Assembly (NCBI RefSeq): GCF_024139115.2
Contig: NC_085140.1
Location: forward strand, 157,258,452 to 157,322,451
DNA length: 64,000 nt
Reading direction: 5' to 3'
From: Armigeres subalbatus
Taxonomy: Eukaryota; Arthropoda; Insecta; Diptera; Culicidae
Part shown: one piece after another, positions 1-11,107 of the stretch
Numbering within the stretch: the first letter of the stretch is position 1
Layout of the letters: each line of letters starts with the position of its first letter
Program-made: the position numbers and the translations under genes
The notes under the pieces: generated by a model
Seen by the model: the letters and a program-made list of their open reading frames with translations, nothing else
Databases searched by the model: none
Told to the model about the DNA's origin: nothing

Positions 1-111
1 TGCTGATGAAGAATGTGTATAGCCGCCAGACATTCTAAATACTCACACTCCTCTAATGTGGACGTGTAATGTACACATGTGGAAGTATACACAGTAAACT
101 CAGATCATTGG

Positions 112-2110
112 AGTCGGTAAAATTTTACCGGGTTTTCATACATCTGAGCGTTCGGTAATGAGCCCGGTATTTTTTTGGATTACCGAACCCAAGTAACATT
201 TTAAGTTTTATTCCCCTCTTGGAATGGTTTTCAAGATCAAATCATAAGAACTAACAATAAAACTCGTAACTACACGATAACCTTCTGATGACCACTATAA
301 GAGTAAAATATGGCCAAGTGGCCCTCTCTGGATAACCACTATAAACCTCTTATAAGAGTATTTGAAAAAACCCTTTTTGAACCACCTGCAAAAAAGGGAA
401 TTTGGCTGCGGCAGCTGTCAAAAATATTGCTTTAAAAAGGGGAAAAAAATATTGCGGGAAATAATAACAAAATGGACTGATAATGAAATTCGTGAAGAGG
501 ATGTCAACAAAATAAAATTTATCAGGTTTGTTTTCAATATATTTTCTTTGAAATAAGCTGCGCTTTCGATTTTATGGTGAAAGCTAGATAAAAAATAAGA
601 TTGCATACCACGCGCCGGCAAAATAATGTAGTTTAGCGCTTTAAGCTGAAAACAACTAAAACATCATTTAATTGTTACATCAACATCGTAAACATCCACC
701 TAATATGTTGATGTTTCTCCTAATTCCAATCATTTAGCAAGAAAAGTGTGTGTTCTACGCGATGAAAATATCATTTATTTAAGGATTTCATCGATAAATT
801 TCACTGACCTGAAAATACTTCTCCTTTTCCAATATGGCCATCATGCATTCCGATCCGAAAAATTTTGGTCTTATTTCACACCGTTATAAACTCTTTGCAA
901 TGCAAATATTCTTATTGGGGTTATTCATTTGACCACAGTACGACTAAAAATTGTGGCTTTGATCGAGCTTTGAAAATATGGTTTATTAAGCTCTTTACCA
1001 CAACCATAGAGTTGCTCATAAGATCAATCGGAATTTGACGTTTGAAGCTTTTCCAGTAGATTTATGAGTGATTTATTGATAGTAATAAGAGCGCCAACGA
1101 AACTGAAAACTAGTCATGGCGGTTGCTCTTATAAAACCACTATAAGAAATAAATAAATCCAACAAGCATGGAAATTGTTACTTGGGAATGCTCAGTAAAC
1201 AAAAATTAATATGAACTGTCAAAAATTGCAGTTTGTTCGGTAATAAATTGACGACGTGTTCAGTAATTTCATTACCGAAAATGTCAATAAAATAGCAGGA
1301 CGTCGGTAAAAGCTTAACAATATTATCCGTAAAACTTTATGTTTTTTACAGATCGATCGGTAAATAGATATTTTTTATTATTTTGAAATTTAAATAGAAA
1401 ACACATTGAAAAAGATAAGTATTCTGAGTAATTACATTTTTTAATATGAGCATCTTAGCGGAAAGTAGGATAGTAGGAAAGTAAGATAAAAATTTCATCT
1501 TCCTCTTACTTCCATTTCGATTACAACTGAGGTGGAAATAAAAGAAAGAAGAAGTTGAGATCTTAATTTGGTGCAATGGTTAAGAATTTTGGATCTAGTC
1601 TGTTACTGTTTTACACAAAACCGGACAAACAGTATTTATGTATGCTGAAGAGTGGTATTGGTTTCACTATGCTTCTCCATCTTTCCTCAAATTTCAGAGA
1701 TGATTGAACTTTAAATCAAATAAGAAAAAACTTTTTTCAATTCACGCAAAACCATGCTGAAAAGCCGCAACACATATGGACTAATGAAAATGGCGATCTA
1801 TAGGTTTGCCATCAAATTGACATTGCTGGTTAACAGTTGTGCTCAGTAATTTCAAAGACATGCTTGACGGGCTGTTTGGTAAAATTATTATTTCTACGAT
1901 TAATTTCAGTATTTTTTTACCGTACAGCCGAACAAAAAAAATTGCCGAAAAAGTCTGTTATTTTGTTTGCGGTCTTCGGTACTTTTATTGTAATTAACTG
2001 AGTCATCGGTAAAAAATATCAATTTTGACAGTTGGTTTACTGGTATCCCAGTAAAACCATAATTTACTGAACAAAAATTGTAAAAATAATTACCGAACAG
2101 CGGAACCCTG
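112..2110. repeat. old palindromic repeat region (split by MITE 188-1176)
   Basis: Short motifs related to TTCGGTAAT and its complement ATTACCGAA recur in both orientations at about 112-187, 1235-1275, 1320-1370 and 1920-2110. This is what a decayed inverted-repeat DNA element would leave. The outer ends are not clean and I found no target duplication, so the limits are approximate. The block is interrupted by the separate repeat at 188-1176. No coding frame is visible. Confidence 0.35.
188..1176. mobile_element. MITE-like element with CCCAAGTAAC ends
   Basis: The left end CCCAAGTAACATTTT and the right end, read in reverse as CCCAAGTAACAATTT, form terminal inverted repeats. A second inverted pair based on CCACTATAAGAG lies further in, at about 290-350 and 1125-1150. 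The two small frames at 362-621 have no recognisable domain and look like chance. No target duplication could be fixed, so the superfamily is unassigned. It sits inside the palindromic region that continues to 2110. Confidence 0.45.
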
Positions 2111-2218
2111 GCTAAGTGTGTAGGCTTGTGAAATGGATTGCGAGTGATTTGACTATGCGTCCAATTTAGGAATCTCGAGCTCGTTCAGTAGCCACTAGGT
2201 AACGAATGCCGGCGGAGG

Positions 2219-2294
2219 TCCTTCGAAGCTTAGTTGGTTGAAGCACCAGTCTAGCGTACCCTTAGGATCATGGGTTCGAGTCCCATCGAAGGGA
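2219..2294 (+). repeat. tRNA-like SINE head or tRNA pseudogene
   Basis: Seventy-six bases fold partly like a tRNA. There is a 7-bp acceptor stem (TCCTTCG with CGAAGGG), a 4-bp D stem (GCTT with AAGC) and a perfect T stem around TTCGAGT with an ATGGG/CCCAT pairing. The anticodon stem does not pair, so this is not a working tRNA gene. The acceptor stem resembles insect tRNA-Tyr. A tRNA-derived SINE head is the likeliest reading; the body downstream (to about 2350) is not clearly delimited. Confidence 0.45.
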
Positions 2295-2650
2295 AAGTGG
2301 TTACCTCCAATGCATTTTCCAAATCAATATCTTCCACATAACGTTATGATTTTTTAATGTTTTCGTTTCCAATATTCGGTATAAAAAGTCAATCGATAAC
2401 TCAGCAATGAATGAATCATAGTAATTTACCCTCAAAATTATAAACATACACATTTGTAACATTTCTTCATAGAGAACCAATTTTTAAACGGATCAAAAAT
2501 GTTGAAAAATCATTATGTTTGTTTGTTATGCGTTTTAGAAGCATTTTCCGCGTGTTTTTTTTTAATTTATGCATGAATCACAAACTTTTTCCTGCAATTA
2601 TCATCTATTTGCAGTCTTCATGCAGTTCTCTGCTCTATGTTGTATTTTTT
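2295..2650. other. no gene seen
   Basis: AT-rich sequence with no open frame of note. The stretch around 2480-2500 resembles, in reverse complement, the one near 3940-3970, so it is probably part of an old repeat that brackets the RTE fragments between them. Confidence 0.4.
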
Positions 2651-3010
2651 TCTTCTTCCAACATTCTTACTAGATAGCCAGCCCATTGTAATTCTGCCAT
2701 ATGCTAAAGGATTCTCTTGATTCACTGTCTTATAGTTTCTGTGGTACACATTTTGCTTGAAAACCACAAAAGCTTCTCAGAATGTCCATGCTTCATTTCC
2801 GAAAATGGCTACCGGATGAACCAAAGCGAATTTAATTTCTGTATGTATATTACGGAAGCTAAGCTGCTGCTACACCCTCGACTGTCTCATATTTGATTCG
2901 GTCCATATCTGCGGGGGTTATTCATGCTTTTATGGGCAGTAAACTGGTTTCTTACGTCTTAGAAGACAATTTTCGCAGCAGCCGTCCTTTAACTTTACGG
3001 GAAACATCCC
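2650..3010 (-). pseudogene. decayed RTE-clade reverse transcriptase fragment
   Basis: Read on the minus strand, broken frames recall the C-terminal part of RTE lineage A: a DVSRKVKGR-like segment (compare the intact REVKRRIAAANRA), then FGNEAWTF (compare YGHETWTLK), then a trace of the RTIL and WAGHV region. Stops and frameshifts are frequent. It is a very old 5'-truncated copy. It faces the plus-strand fragment at 3306-3830, so the pair forms an inverted structure. Confidence 0.45.
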
Positions 3011-3305
3011 AAGTAATAATTATGGCCTTATAATGTTCTTGAAGGTAGTGATTTATTATTCAAGTGTGCTATGATAAGTGCTATTATAAGTACAACAGTG
3101 CTATTATAAGTACAACGTTGTGCCATTATAAGTACAACGATATTACTAGGGATCATTGTCCCACTTCACAAGCATTCAAAGGTAAACAATTTCCTCAACA
3201 CATCCAATCACATCTCCTACATATCCTCTTATTCTATTTCTATCCGTAACAATCTACTTCGTATTTCATTCACATTCACTACACATTCCTCTGTGATCGT
3301 TTCCA

Positions 3306-3830
3306 TTGAGCTCGATTTCGTTTGCAAAACCCAGGAGCGTATGCGTTAGCTCTGCTAAGATGATGTACATGGTTGCATGTAGAGACAGAGATAAGTTTTA
3401 TTTTGATTGTGCAATGTTAGTGCTCGAAGGGTTGTGTTTGAAGGTGTTGAAAAAATGTTTACCTTGCAAATGCTTGGAGCGGCCGATTATGACGTTTCCT
3501 GTGAAGCATTTCTACTAAGAATAGGTAACCTTATTCGCAGTAGAAATGCTTCACAGGAAACGTCATAATCGGCTTACGTAATCATTTCCAGGATTATGTT
3601 TGGCTTTCGAATTTTATGACTGTAAGGTGTCACGTACAATACTCAGTGAGAGACCAGAAAAAAGTGTGAGCCACATACGCATGAGTTACGCGCTGTGTCA
3701 TATGTTCAAAACAGAACATATTGTAAATCTTATAAAATACTGCGCACTTAAGTGGGCATGTCATCTAGCACAAATGTTGAAAGATAGAACTGCAGATATT
3801 TTTTTTAACAGGGAACAGGATAGATGAGGA
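3306..3830 (+). pseudogene. decayed RTE-A-like reverse transcriptase C-terminus
   Basis: Plus-strand frames match RTE lineage A in order. MMYMVACRDR (3360-3395) corresponds to TKYMVAGN. FYDCKVSRTILSERPEKS (from about 3606) corresponds to the VFERKVLRTILGG segment. ALKWACHLAQMLKDRTADIFFNRE (to about 3820) corresponds to GRLRWAGHVVRMPEERQAKIIFSRE. The frame breaks near the hairpin at 3482-3573. It is not functional. The match is to the two better copies in this window, not to a database entry. Confidence 0.55.
3482..3573. repeat. 35-bp perfect inverted repeat (hairpin)
   Basis: Bases 3482-3516 are the exact reverse complement of 3539-3573, with a 22-base spacer. Both arms derive from the same part of an RTE reverse transcriptase (the segment encoding FPVKHFY), so the hairpin probably arose from an inverted duplication or from two copies joined head to head. 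Confidence 0.8.
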
Positions 3831-4207
3831 AGAAATATGATAATTGCTGAAAAAAATTGTAACTCACGCAAAAAAAAATTAAAAACAAAAAAACACTTAC
3901 GAAACGCTTGAATTACTTGAAAAAATGTTTTTTACCATTTTAGATCCGTTTAAATATTGGTTCTCTATTCAGAAAAACTAGAAATGTAAATATTTCCAAT
4001 TTTAAGGTTTAATTTCTATGATTCATCTATTGCTGAGTTATTATTGACTTTTTATACCAAATATTTGAGAAGAAAATTATAAAAATAACTTTTTTCAAAA
4101 AATCGCCGATGGAATATTAAATAAAACACCCCGTGCCCTATTTCAAACGATCTTGCCTAACTTTCAGAGGTACGAAACTTCGATAATAATCCATTTCTTT
4201 ACACCGT
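3831..4207. other. no gene seen
   Basis: AT-rich, with poly-A runs. Nothing beyond the weak inverted similarity to 2300-2520 noted above. Confidence 0.4.
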
Positions 4208-4368
4208 GGGCCGTACACTAGTTACGTAAGCATTTTCTCTGGGTTTTTCAACCCTCCCACCCCCATGTAAGATTTTTCCCATACAAATCAATTTTTATAT
4301 ATATATGGCGTAAGAAAATGGCCGACCCACCTCCCCATTAAGTGCTTACGTTATTAGTGTACGACCCC
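4208..4368. mobile_element. short MITE with long terminal inverted repeats
   Basis: The left end GGGCCGTACACTAGTTACG is mirrored by the right end, read in reverse as GGGGTCGTACACTAATAACG. The 161-bp element is non-coding. The target duplication is not obvious, so the superfamily is left open. Confidence 0.55.
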
Positions 4369-4985
4369 TTATTAGATTTTTTTTTTCAAAATTGAAAATA
4401 GTTCAAAACACTAAATCGACTTGAGCCACCTCGAGATTTTATCCAAATTTGCTGGAAATTTGACAAGAGGCTTATTTTAGCATGAGAATTGTTAATCTGG
4501 GCTGATCGGTTGAAGTTTCGATACTTTATGAAAACATGAATAAGTCTAGTACATATTGTATGGGGAAGTACCTATATGGCCTCCAATTTAGCATCTTATA
4601 TGACATCATATACGATCTTGTTTTGACTGGGCAGTAGCTTGGGGTCTAGGCTAGTCCCTCTTCCGGGACAGCGAGAACTCCTAGGGTCATACCGTTTAAG
4701 GTGTAACAACAACGACATGCGAGTCAACGATAAAAAATGCATCTTCATATCATTTCCAATGAAAGACAGTAATTTACAACAGAGTACTCCATGGGACTTA
4801 TTTAGTGTGACTTATTTCATTTCAACGTATCAAAAGGTGTTTTAGAAATAGAATTAGGGAAATAAGATAAGCTAAATTTAATACTTCAGCCAGTATTGGG
4901 CAGCAAGTCTCGCTAAAAATACACAAAAAAATGCTTCAGTCTCTGATTCTGAAATCTGAAATTGTAGTTTTTAACTACAATAGGG

Positions 4986-5278
4986 ATTCTTCTTCTTCTT
5001 CTTCTTATTGGCATTACATCCCCACACTGGGACAGAGCCGCCTCGCAGCTTAGTGTTTATTAAGCACTTCCACAGTTATTAACTGCGAGGTTTCTAAGCC
5101 AGGTTACCATTTTTGCATTTATATATCATGAGGCTAGCACGATGATACTTTTATGCCCAGGGAAGTCGAGACAATTTCCAATCCGAAAATTGCCTAGACC
5201 GGCACTGGGAATCGAACTCAGCCACCCTCAGTCTTGCTTTATAGCCGCGGGTCTTACCGCACGGCCAAGGAGGGCCCC
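4986..5278 (-). mobile_element. tRNA-derived SINE, Feilai-like, complete
   Basis: Read on the minus strand this has the GGGGCCCTCC start, a tRNA-like head with A-box and B-box (degenerate GGTTCGATTCC), a conserved body containing TGGGCATAAAAGTATCATCG, and a tail of AAG repeats. A 9-bp direct repeat, ACAATAGGG, flanks it at 4977-4985 and 5279-5287. Such SINEs are transcribed by RNA polymerase III and mobilised by a partner LINE. The family name is from memory of Aedes Feilai. Confidence 0.88.
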
Positions 5279-5287
5279 ACAATAGGG

Positions 5288-6470
5288 GTTAGGATTGCAA
5301 ATTCGTTCAAAAAGTCTCTTATAAAATAGTTTTCTTGCTATCAGGCACATCAATTCTATTCTACAAGCATTCTAAGTAGTTTAAACAGTAACCCATTGTC
5401 AACCGGATGACCGTACTTTTTATTATAATTTTGTTTTAGCAGAAACTACTCTTATTCAAAATTATTTAGTTATATAAAATTCTACATAAGCCGTTTCGTA
5501 TTATCAAAACCACGTCATTAACAACATTGCATACCCTCACCATATTCTGAAAATTGGCTGATGATGTTGTTGGTCTGATGATGGACAAGGGCAACCATGT
5601 TTCTGCTGGTGGCTGCTGCTGGCCCAGTATGAAGCATCAAGCGATAAGAGATTGGTTTTGTGCGAGCACATAGGCTGGATGTGCAATGCATGCTGTGCTC
5701 GCTTAGACGACTGATCGACCGACCGACCCAGCGACCCCGACTGACTGCCAGGTTGTGTTAAGGGATTTTGTTGTCTTGCAGAGTGACGCACGGATGCTTT
5801 TCTCGTTTCGAAGAAATGCTCTACGAGGGAGCAATTGATAATTGCATGTACACGATAGGGAGGAATATTTGCGTTGGCAGGGAGGGCTTCAAGTGATGTA
5901 ATTTGGTCGGGGAAATGTTTTCCAAGAAATTTGGTTATGCGTAATAATCGGGAGCTTTAAATTTCGATTGATAGTAAAGTGTATAACATTCTGAGTGGAC
6001 TACAGGAAGCTTCTTACAATAAATATGTAAAAGCATATTATTATAGTTGTGCACAATAATAGACAATCTTGTATTTCGAAACATTCAAATTCTCGCCGAT
6101 TTTAAATCTCAAGCGCAATGCTTTCTTACGGAATCGCAAACGAGTTTAATCGTGCAAAAGGGCTATATGTGTTATATGAGAATGATTTTTTCAAGACAAT
6201 CACATAATGAATGTCAATTTATCTTCAATAACTGCGTACAAAATCAGTGTTGGGCAAACATATACAGAATTCAGTTGTGCCTTATCATTTTCCCTTAATG
6301 CCATGTTTGGAGCGTGGCTTAACGCGTTGCAGAAATGAGTCATGCACAATGCAATGTTATCAATAGACGAAAGCATGGCTAGACCCAACATGGAATAATC
6401 TCCTAATTTCGATGTTTGTCTTGTCTTCCGATAATAATCAGTTGCCAAAGATGAGTATTGTCCAGTTTGG
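5288..6470. other. apparently unique DNA, no gene called
   Basis: No repeat hallmarks. The minus-strand frame at 5537-5791 (84 codons, rich in Q, S and H) lies in low-complexity CAG/CTG-type sequence and has no domain, start context or splice evidence, so I do not call it a gene. GC is locally higher at 5530-5780 than around it. Confidence 0.4.
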
Positions 6471-6472
6471 GG

Positions 6473-6505
6473 TATAAATGCTAATGGCTGTATTCCAACT
6501 CAGTC
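6473..6505 (+). promoter_or_regulatory. candidate TATA + initiator core promoter
   Basis: TATAAAT at 6473-6479 is followed 27 bases later by TCAGTC (6500-6505), which matches the arthropod initiator. With A+1 at 6502 the TATA box starts at -29, the normal spacing. No convincing open frame follows (only a 67-codon frame at 6808-7011), so any transcript would be spliced or non-coding. A chance match is possible. Confidence 0.3.
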
Positions 6506-6586
6506 AGTACCGCAGTTGCGTCTTAGCGAAGGTTCATCTCACGAATCCAGTGCATCGCTTCGTCGTTCAAATCCCCATACCCAATT

Positions 6587-6835
6587 GATGTTAAGTAGGC
6601 ACTTGCAGGCAAAGTTCCGTTTTAACAGTTTGACTGCTTTTTCCTGCTTCACATTAAGTGGGCCCTATGCATCGTAATCAAGCCCCCAACACGAGTTCAG
6701 TTCAAATACAAAAATATTTTAAAGTGAAATTTATTTATGTGTGTTACATCAAATACCTGATCGATGTTAAGTAGGCACTTGCAGGCAAAATTACAGTTTC
6801 AATATGATTGACTGCTTTTTCCTACTTTACATTAA
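6587..6835 (+). repeat. direct duplication of a ~72-bp segment
   Basis: Bases 6587-6657 and 6763-6835 are near-identical direct repeats, both starting GATGTTAAGTAGGCACTTGC and ending in a CACATTAA or TACATTAA motif, 176 bp apart. The intervening sequence may be the rest of an older tandem unit. It lies just downstream of the candidate promoter. Confidence 0.7.
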
Positions 6836-7558
6836 AAAGGCCCGTCATCCCCAATGCAAAAAAAAATCCACAAACTGAACAAAATTTAACTCCAGTGCAG
6901 TGCCAAAACGGAACGAAGCACACTCCAGAGAACATTACGAAAGGGGAAATACTGCCAATGACATCGGCAGTAAAAGTAATTACACTACAGAACCCAACGC
7001 TGTGCGAGTAAAGAGTCGTTATCCGGAATGGAAATTACTCTCTTGGGGGTGCATTTGATGAACAAAGACATCCCCGCTCTAGTCGGTCCCGATGTCGGTT
7101 TCAATGCGACCGCTCAGAAAACACAATGTAGAAAGTGGGATTGAAACAATTTAAAGATGCAATTACACCATTTTAATTAGTGAATTTCCTTTCTGGACAT
7201 TTTTCTGTCAATTTTGACTGTGGTGGAGTTATTTCTCATTACGATGGCAACCGCAAAAAAAGTGCACAATAACCACTAAGAAATTGTTGTTTTACAGCTA
7301 GTTGACGGAATTGGCTAGACTATAAAACGAATTTATTTTTTGCATTAGTGAGTAATTGATTGTGGCTTGAGCTTGATTGACTGATTGATTCCGTCACTGA
7401 CTGGCGGCTGAGTTGAGATGGAGCACGATGGGGTACGTGACCCACCAAATCGAATAATTTCCCTGAAATTTAATTATATTCGCCAAAATTGCTCTAAAAA
7501 CTTATTCTCTGCCATTATTTATAATCACTGGCGTAGTTGAGCTGGGGCACGATGGCTA
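6836..7558. other. no gene seen
   Basis: A 67-codon frame (6808-7011) begins inside the second direct repeat and lacks any domain. The rest is AT-rich. The segment near 7400-7580 contains two loose copies of a GAGCACGATGG motif (about 7420 and 7540). Confidence 0.35.
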
Positions 7559-7559
7559 A

Positions 7560-7700
7560 AAATCTTTCAAGTTTTTCTTTGGAAATTTGTTCATGAACTC
7601 ATTCTGAAATTTCTCCAGGCATTTCTTCGATAAATTCTTCTCAAAATCCTTCAGAAATTCTTTCCACATCAGGAATTCCCTCCATGAATAAGTTAGAAAA
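7560..7700. repeat. degenerate GAAATTCTTC-type low-complexity repeat
   Basis: Rearranged short units built on AAATTTCTCC and AAATTCTTC. The same kind of sequence, in the other orientation, fills 15350-15884. Confidence 0.5.
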
Positions 7701-7712
7701 TTACCGTCGTTC

Positions 7713-8281
7713 GGGGTGACATTGGGCCTAGGGGGTAAGATTGGGCCAAAAACGAAAAATGTTACAACTCCTAATATCTCAGAAACTGAAACGAATTTTG
7801 ATCAAAACTTCAAACGGTTCGAAATTATAGTAAAATTCACGTCTAGGAAATCACTAAACAAATTCCAAGAACTAATTGTGCTCGTACCATAATGGTTGTA
7901 TTTTGAATGTAACTATTGACTATTGTGTAACTATTGATAAAATGAACCCGTATTAAAATAGTTTCAGTAATGCCCCAAAAATCGATTACATAACTAGTTT
8001 TTAGATCGATGGATAACTTTTTATCATGTTACGATAATCTGTTGTTGTTTTATCGAATTTTATGAATATTTATATAGCGGTTCTGTTTTTACGTTGCAAC
8101 GAGCAATGCAGGCTGAAAAGGGGTGACATTGGGCCAAGCCTTTGGTTGATTTACCATACATAGTTGGTAAAAGCCGTAATGTAGACAATTATTTATAATG
8201 AACGATTGAATCGTTGCATCGTCAACGCTGAACTATTTCATTTGGCCCAATGTCACCCCCTGTGAGTGGTGAGAATGGGCC
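7713..8281. mobile_element. inverted-repeat element with GGGGTGACATTGGGCC ends
   Basis: GGGGTGACATTGGGCC at 7713-7728 is exactly mirrored at 8244-8259. It also occurs as an internal direct copy at 8120-8135. Diverged forms follow the outer copies (7731-7747 and 8266-8281). There is no coding frame. The architecture resembles the TA-flanked foldbacks elsewhere in the window, but I could not fix a TA duplication here. Confidence 0.55.
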
Positions 8282-9395
8282 AATTTCAAACAACAAATAA
8301 CTTTGAAGATTTTCCCTCATATATTATTTTTCCCTACACAGTGGTAAATTCATTGTTCAAGCTTGTACCAAACTAATTAAAACTTGATTCCAATGTTAAG
8401 TACTAGAGCTTTGTAACATTTATTTGGAGCATACCACATTTTGGCACAATGACACCCCCGTTGACGGTACGCCAATAACTCCTTTTGACATTCCACCAGA
8501 GATTCCTTCGGAAAAAACTCAAAGGTGCAGCCCAAACGGATTGTACGCAAAGGTGACGTTGAACTACTAGCTGTATGTAATGTACAGGTTTTCGACTTTT
8601 CTGTGCGATGAGACCAAAGCAAGCGTTTTCCAAGCCCAGTGTGAATCAGCTTTCGTTGTTTATCCTGTGCTCATGAGATTGAGTGAACATTACGAGCTCT
8701 GATGATGTATATAATTTTCAAACCAACATTTGAATTGAGAGTAAATAAGAGTAAGAATTGTTCGACAATTGTATCTCGATTGGAATCATTGGTAAATACA
8801 TACTACTATTGAGCTTATTTTCATATATAATACCAAAACACAATGCCAAACATCCGTTTGAACTTCATTGTTGACATTCAATTGGTATTAGTTAGGTTTA
8901 CATTAAAATGATAATTTCATGGATAATTTTGTTTTAATTATCAAACAATTCCAAAATTTGAAAAGTTATCGTCGATGACAACTCGCCTACTTTCACACCT
9001 GAGAAGTTATCAAATGATATTTCCAATAATTATCGTATGAGAATGGTTCAGCACAACCCTGGCTGATAGTGTACCGCTACAACCATTACCGACGCAAGCT
9101 GGAGCAGAGACTAAACACCCCCACTAAGTCAGTTTAAGACCCCGGTAGCTTATTACAGTAAAACCCATCGTAAAAGCTGGACTGTCAACGGCGTTTGGTA
9201 GTCATCCTATGGAGGAAGTCAGAGTAGAAACGACAATGCAGTTTGAAAGCTTATTGATAATAATTACTATTCCTACGCGTGAGTTTGCGGACTTTGCGTC
9301 CGGCAGACACCTAGGAATCAGCGAAAACGAGCTGAAGAAAGTTTCCCAGAACGCATCCACTGCAACAGCGAAGAAGATTCTGAGCCCCTCTACAG
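8282..9395. other. no confident gene; possible MITE remnant at 8940-9065
   Basis: Two overlapping minus-strand frames (8377-8633) and a plus frame (9209-9436) have no domains. The stretch 8940-9065 shares motifs (GACAACTCGCCTAC, TTATCGTATGAG, ACAACCCTGG) with the hAT MITE at 26825-27217, so it is probably a partial copy of that family. The frame at 9209 runs into the MITE at 9398 and is not a single coding unit. Confidence 0.4.
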
Positions 9396-9397
9396 TA

Positions 9398-10117
9398 GGG
9401 TGCCAATGGAATGTATGGGAAAAATTTTGTCATTGAATTTCAAAAAAACAACATTGCTAACAAGTTTCAATATCCCAAATTATGACCCCATGCAAAATTT
9501 GAGCTCAATCGGACATGATTTAGGGGTGCCTAAAATTCATCAAAGTTTTGAAATTTTTACCCACGAAATTTTTTCCAAGGGGCGACCAAAGGAAAAGTCG
9601 AAAATTTTTGTTTTTTTTCTGTTTTTTGATGCCAAAGGCTACAACTTGTTCTTCGGTTTACACTTCTTGCATTTTCATGGGTAAAAATTTCAAAACTTTG
9701 ATGAATTTTAGGCATCTCTAAATCATGTCCGATTGAGCCAAAGGGGGGGGGAAATTTTTGGCTACGAAAATGTTTCGTATCGTCCGGTGTTAAAATTCGA
9801 TGAAAAAATTGTCCCAAACATGTTCTAAGAGAAAAAACAGTTTTTTTTCAAAAAAAAAAAAATAATAAGTAACATCAGATCTCGACGTTTCATGCATTTT
9901 TAAGTAATTTGGCATCAAAAACAAAATTCGATTCTCGACTTTTCCTTTGGCCCCCCCTTGAGAAAATTTTCATGAGAAAAGTTTTAAAACTTTGATGAAT
10001 TTTAGGCACCTCTAAATCATGTCCGTTTGAGCTCAAATTTTGCATGGGGTCATATTTTGGGGTAATGAAGCAATGTCGTTTTTTTAAAATTCGAAAATGT
10101 CATTTTCATTGGCACCC
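9398..10117. mobile_element. TA-flanked foldback MITE (GGGTGCCAATG ends)
   Basis: TA at 9396-9397 and at 10118-10119 flank a 720-bp element whose ends are GGGTGCC and GGCACCC. The arms are long, about 170 bp each: the left arm words (TTTGAGCTCAATCGGACATG, GGTGCCTAAAATTCATC) reappear reverse-complemented near 9990-10060. No transposase is present. A TA target suggests Tc1/mariner-type mobilisation, which is inference. Confidence 0.75.
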
Positions 10118-10119
10118 TA

Positions 10120-10250
10120 CTTTACAGGCATCAATAGCGAGAAGCTGCTGACAAACGCCCCCAAGCTTTTGAGAGAATTCGCGCGTGTAAGTTAGCAGAC
10201 ACGAACTGCACCAGCTAAAAGCCTTGTAAGTAACATTAATATAACCTCTA
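10120..10250. other. unassigned sequence between MITE and RTE
   Basis: Short unique stretch. It is the direct continuation of the DNA at 9395, interrupted by the MITE. Nothing recognisable. Confidence 0.4.
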
Positions 10251-10260
10251 TACTGGCTTG

Positions 10261-10393
10261 TTATCGGAGACGCTAACGCCCAGGTCGGTAGAGAGGACTT
10301 TTTCCGTCCCATAATCGGTAGGGAGAGCCTTCACTCCGCTACCAATGACAATTGCCTACGGCTAGTAAATTTTGCTGCTGCCAGAGGGATGGC
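10261..10393 (+). pseudogene. RTE-A endonuclease fragment upstream of R1 insertion
   Basis: Encodes the middle of the endonuclease: an AQVGREDFFRP-like stretch, then ESLHSATNDNCLRLVNFAAAR. The same stretch in copy 2 lies at about 34204-34310. The frame stops being RTE at the R1 junction after 10393 and resumes at 11510. Nothing upstream of the IGDANAQVG motif is present, which marks the 5' truncation point. Confidence 0.75.
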
Positions 10394-11077
10394 GTAGCAT
10401 TGTCTATCATCCGTTATGGCGTGCCGGCATGGGCCGTAGCACTAAAAGCCGAGTACAATGTAAAGAAATTGATCAGAGTACACCGGCTGATGTGCTTACG
10501 TGTCGCGAGCGCATATCGCACCATATCATATGAGGCGGTGTGCGTTATAGCTGGAATGATGCCGATAGACACACTCCTAGAGGAGGATGTGGAGTGCTAC
10601 AACGAAAGGGACTCGGTACAAGTGCGACGTGTCAAGAGAGCAGCTTCGTTGCTCAAATGGCAAAGAGCATGGGACACCGCAGTCAAAGGTCGTTGGACCC
10701 ACAGACTGATTCCAGATGTGTCCAACTGGGTTGATAGGAAGCATGGTCAAGTCAACTTCCACCTAACACAGGTATTGTCTGAACATGGCTGCTTTAAGAA
10801 ATTCCTACACAGGTTTGGCTTCGCAGATTCTGCGGAGTGTCCTGAATGTGTAGGTGAGGTAGAATCGGCAGAGCATGTGATGTTCGCATGTCCGCGATTC
10901 GAGGTAGAACGCAATACCATGCTGCTCATTAGTGGTATGGATACAACCCCGGACAACCTCGTCGAGAGGATGTGCCGGGAAGAAGCTATATGGAATGCGG
11001 TGAACACAGCATCTCAACAGATTATGTCGAAACTGCAGCGGTGGTGGCGTCTTGAACAAAACCAACGAGTGCAGTAA
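10394..11077 (+). CDS. R1-clade ORF2 C-terminal region (partial)
   Basis: The frame is open from 10352, but its first 14 codons are out-of-frame RTE sequence and begin with TTG, so the R1 coding part starts at 10394. It encodes the region after the reverse transcriptase thumb: IRYGVPAWAVAL, then AYRTISYEAVCVIAGMMPID. A cysteine-histidine motif follows, C-P-E-C-x8-H-x4-C (ECPECVGEVESAEHVMFACP), and the end is rich in W and R (LQRWWRLEQ). This is the expected R1/LOA-type tail. Endonuclease and catalytic domains are missing because of 5' truncation, so the product cannot be active. The remaining frame has no stop before the natural end at 11077. Confidence 0.82.
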   Translation, partial: VALSIIRYGVPAWAVALKAEYNVKKLIRVHRLMCLRVASAYRTISYEAVCVIAGMMPIDTLLEEDVECYNERDSVQVRRVKRAASLLKWQRAWDTAVKGRWTHRLIPDVSNWVDRKHGQVNFHLTQVLSEHGCFKKFLHRFGFADSAECPECVGEVESAEHVMFACPRFEVERNTMLLISGMDTTPDNLVERMCREEAIWNAVNTASQQIMSKLQRWWRLEQNQRVQ

Positions 11078-11107
11078 GGGCACCTGTGATGCAGTGAACA
11101 CTTTGCT

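Noticed and set aside
2219..2294. Functional tRNA gene
   Set aside because: Acceptor, D and T stems pair but the anticodon stem does not; a SINE head or pseudogene is likelier.
5537..5791. 84-codon minus-strand ORF
   Set aside because: Low-complexity Q/S/H composition in CAG/CTG-rich DNA, with no domain or splice evidence.
10352..10393. N-terminus of the 241-codon ORF at 10352
   Set aside because: These codons begin at a TTG and are out-of-frame RTE-A sequence upstream of the R1 insertion, so they are not part of the R1 protein.
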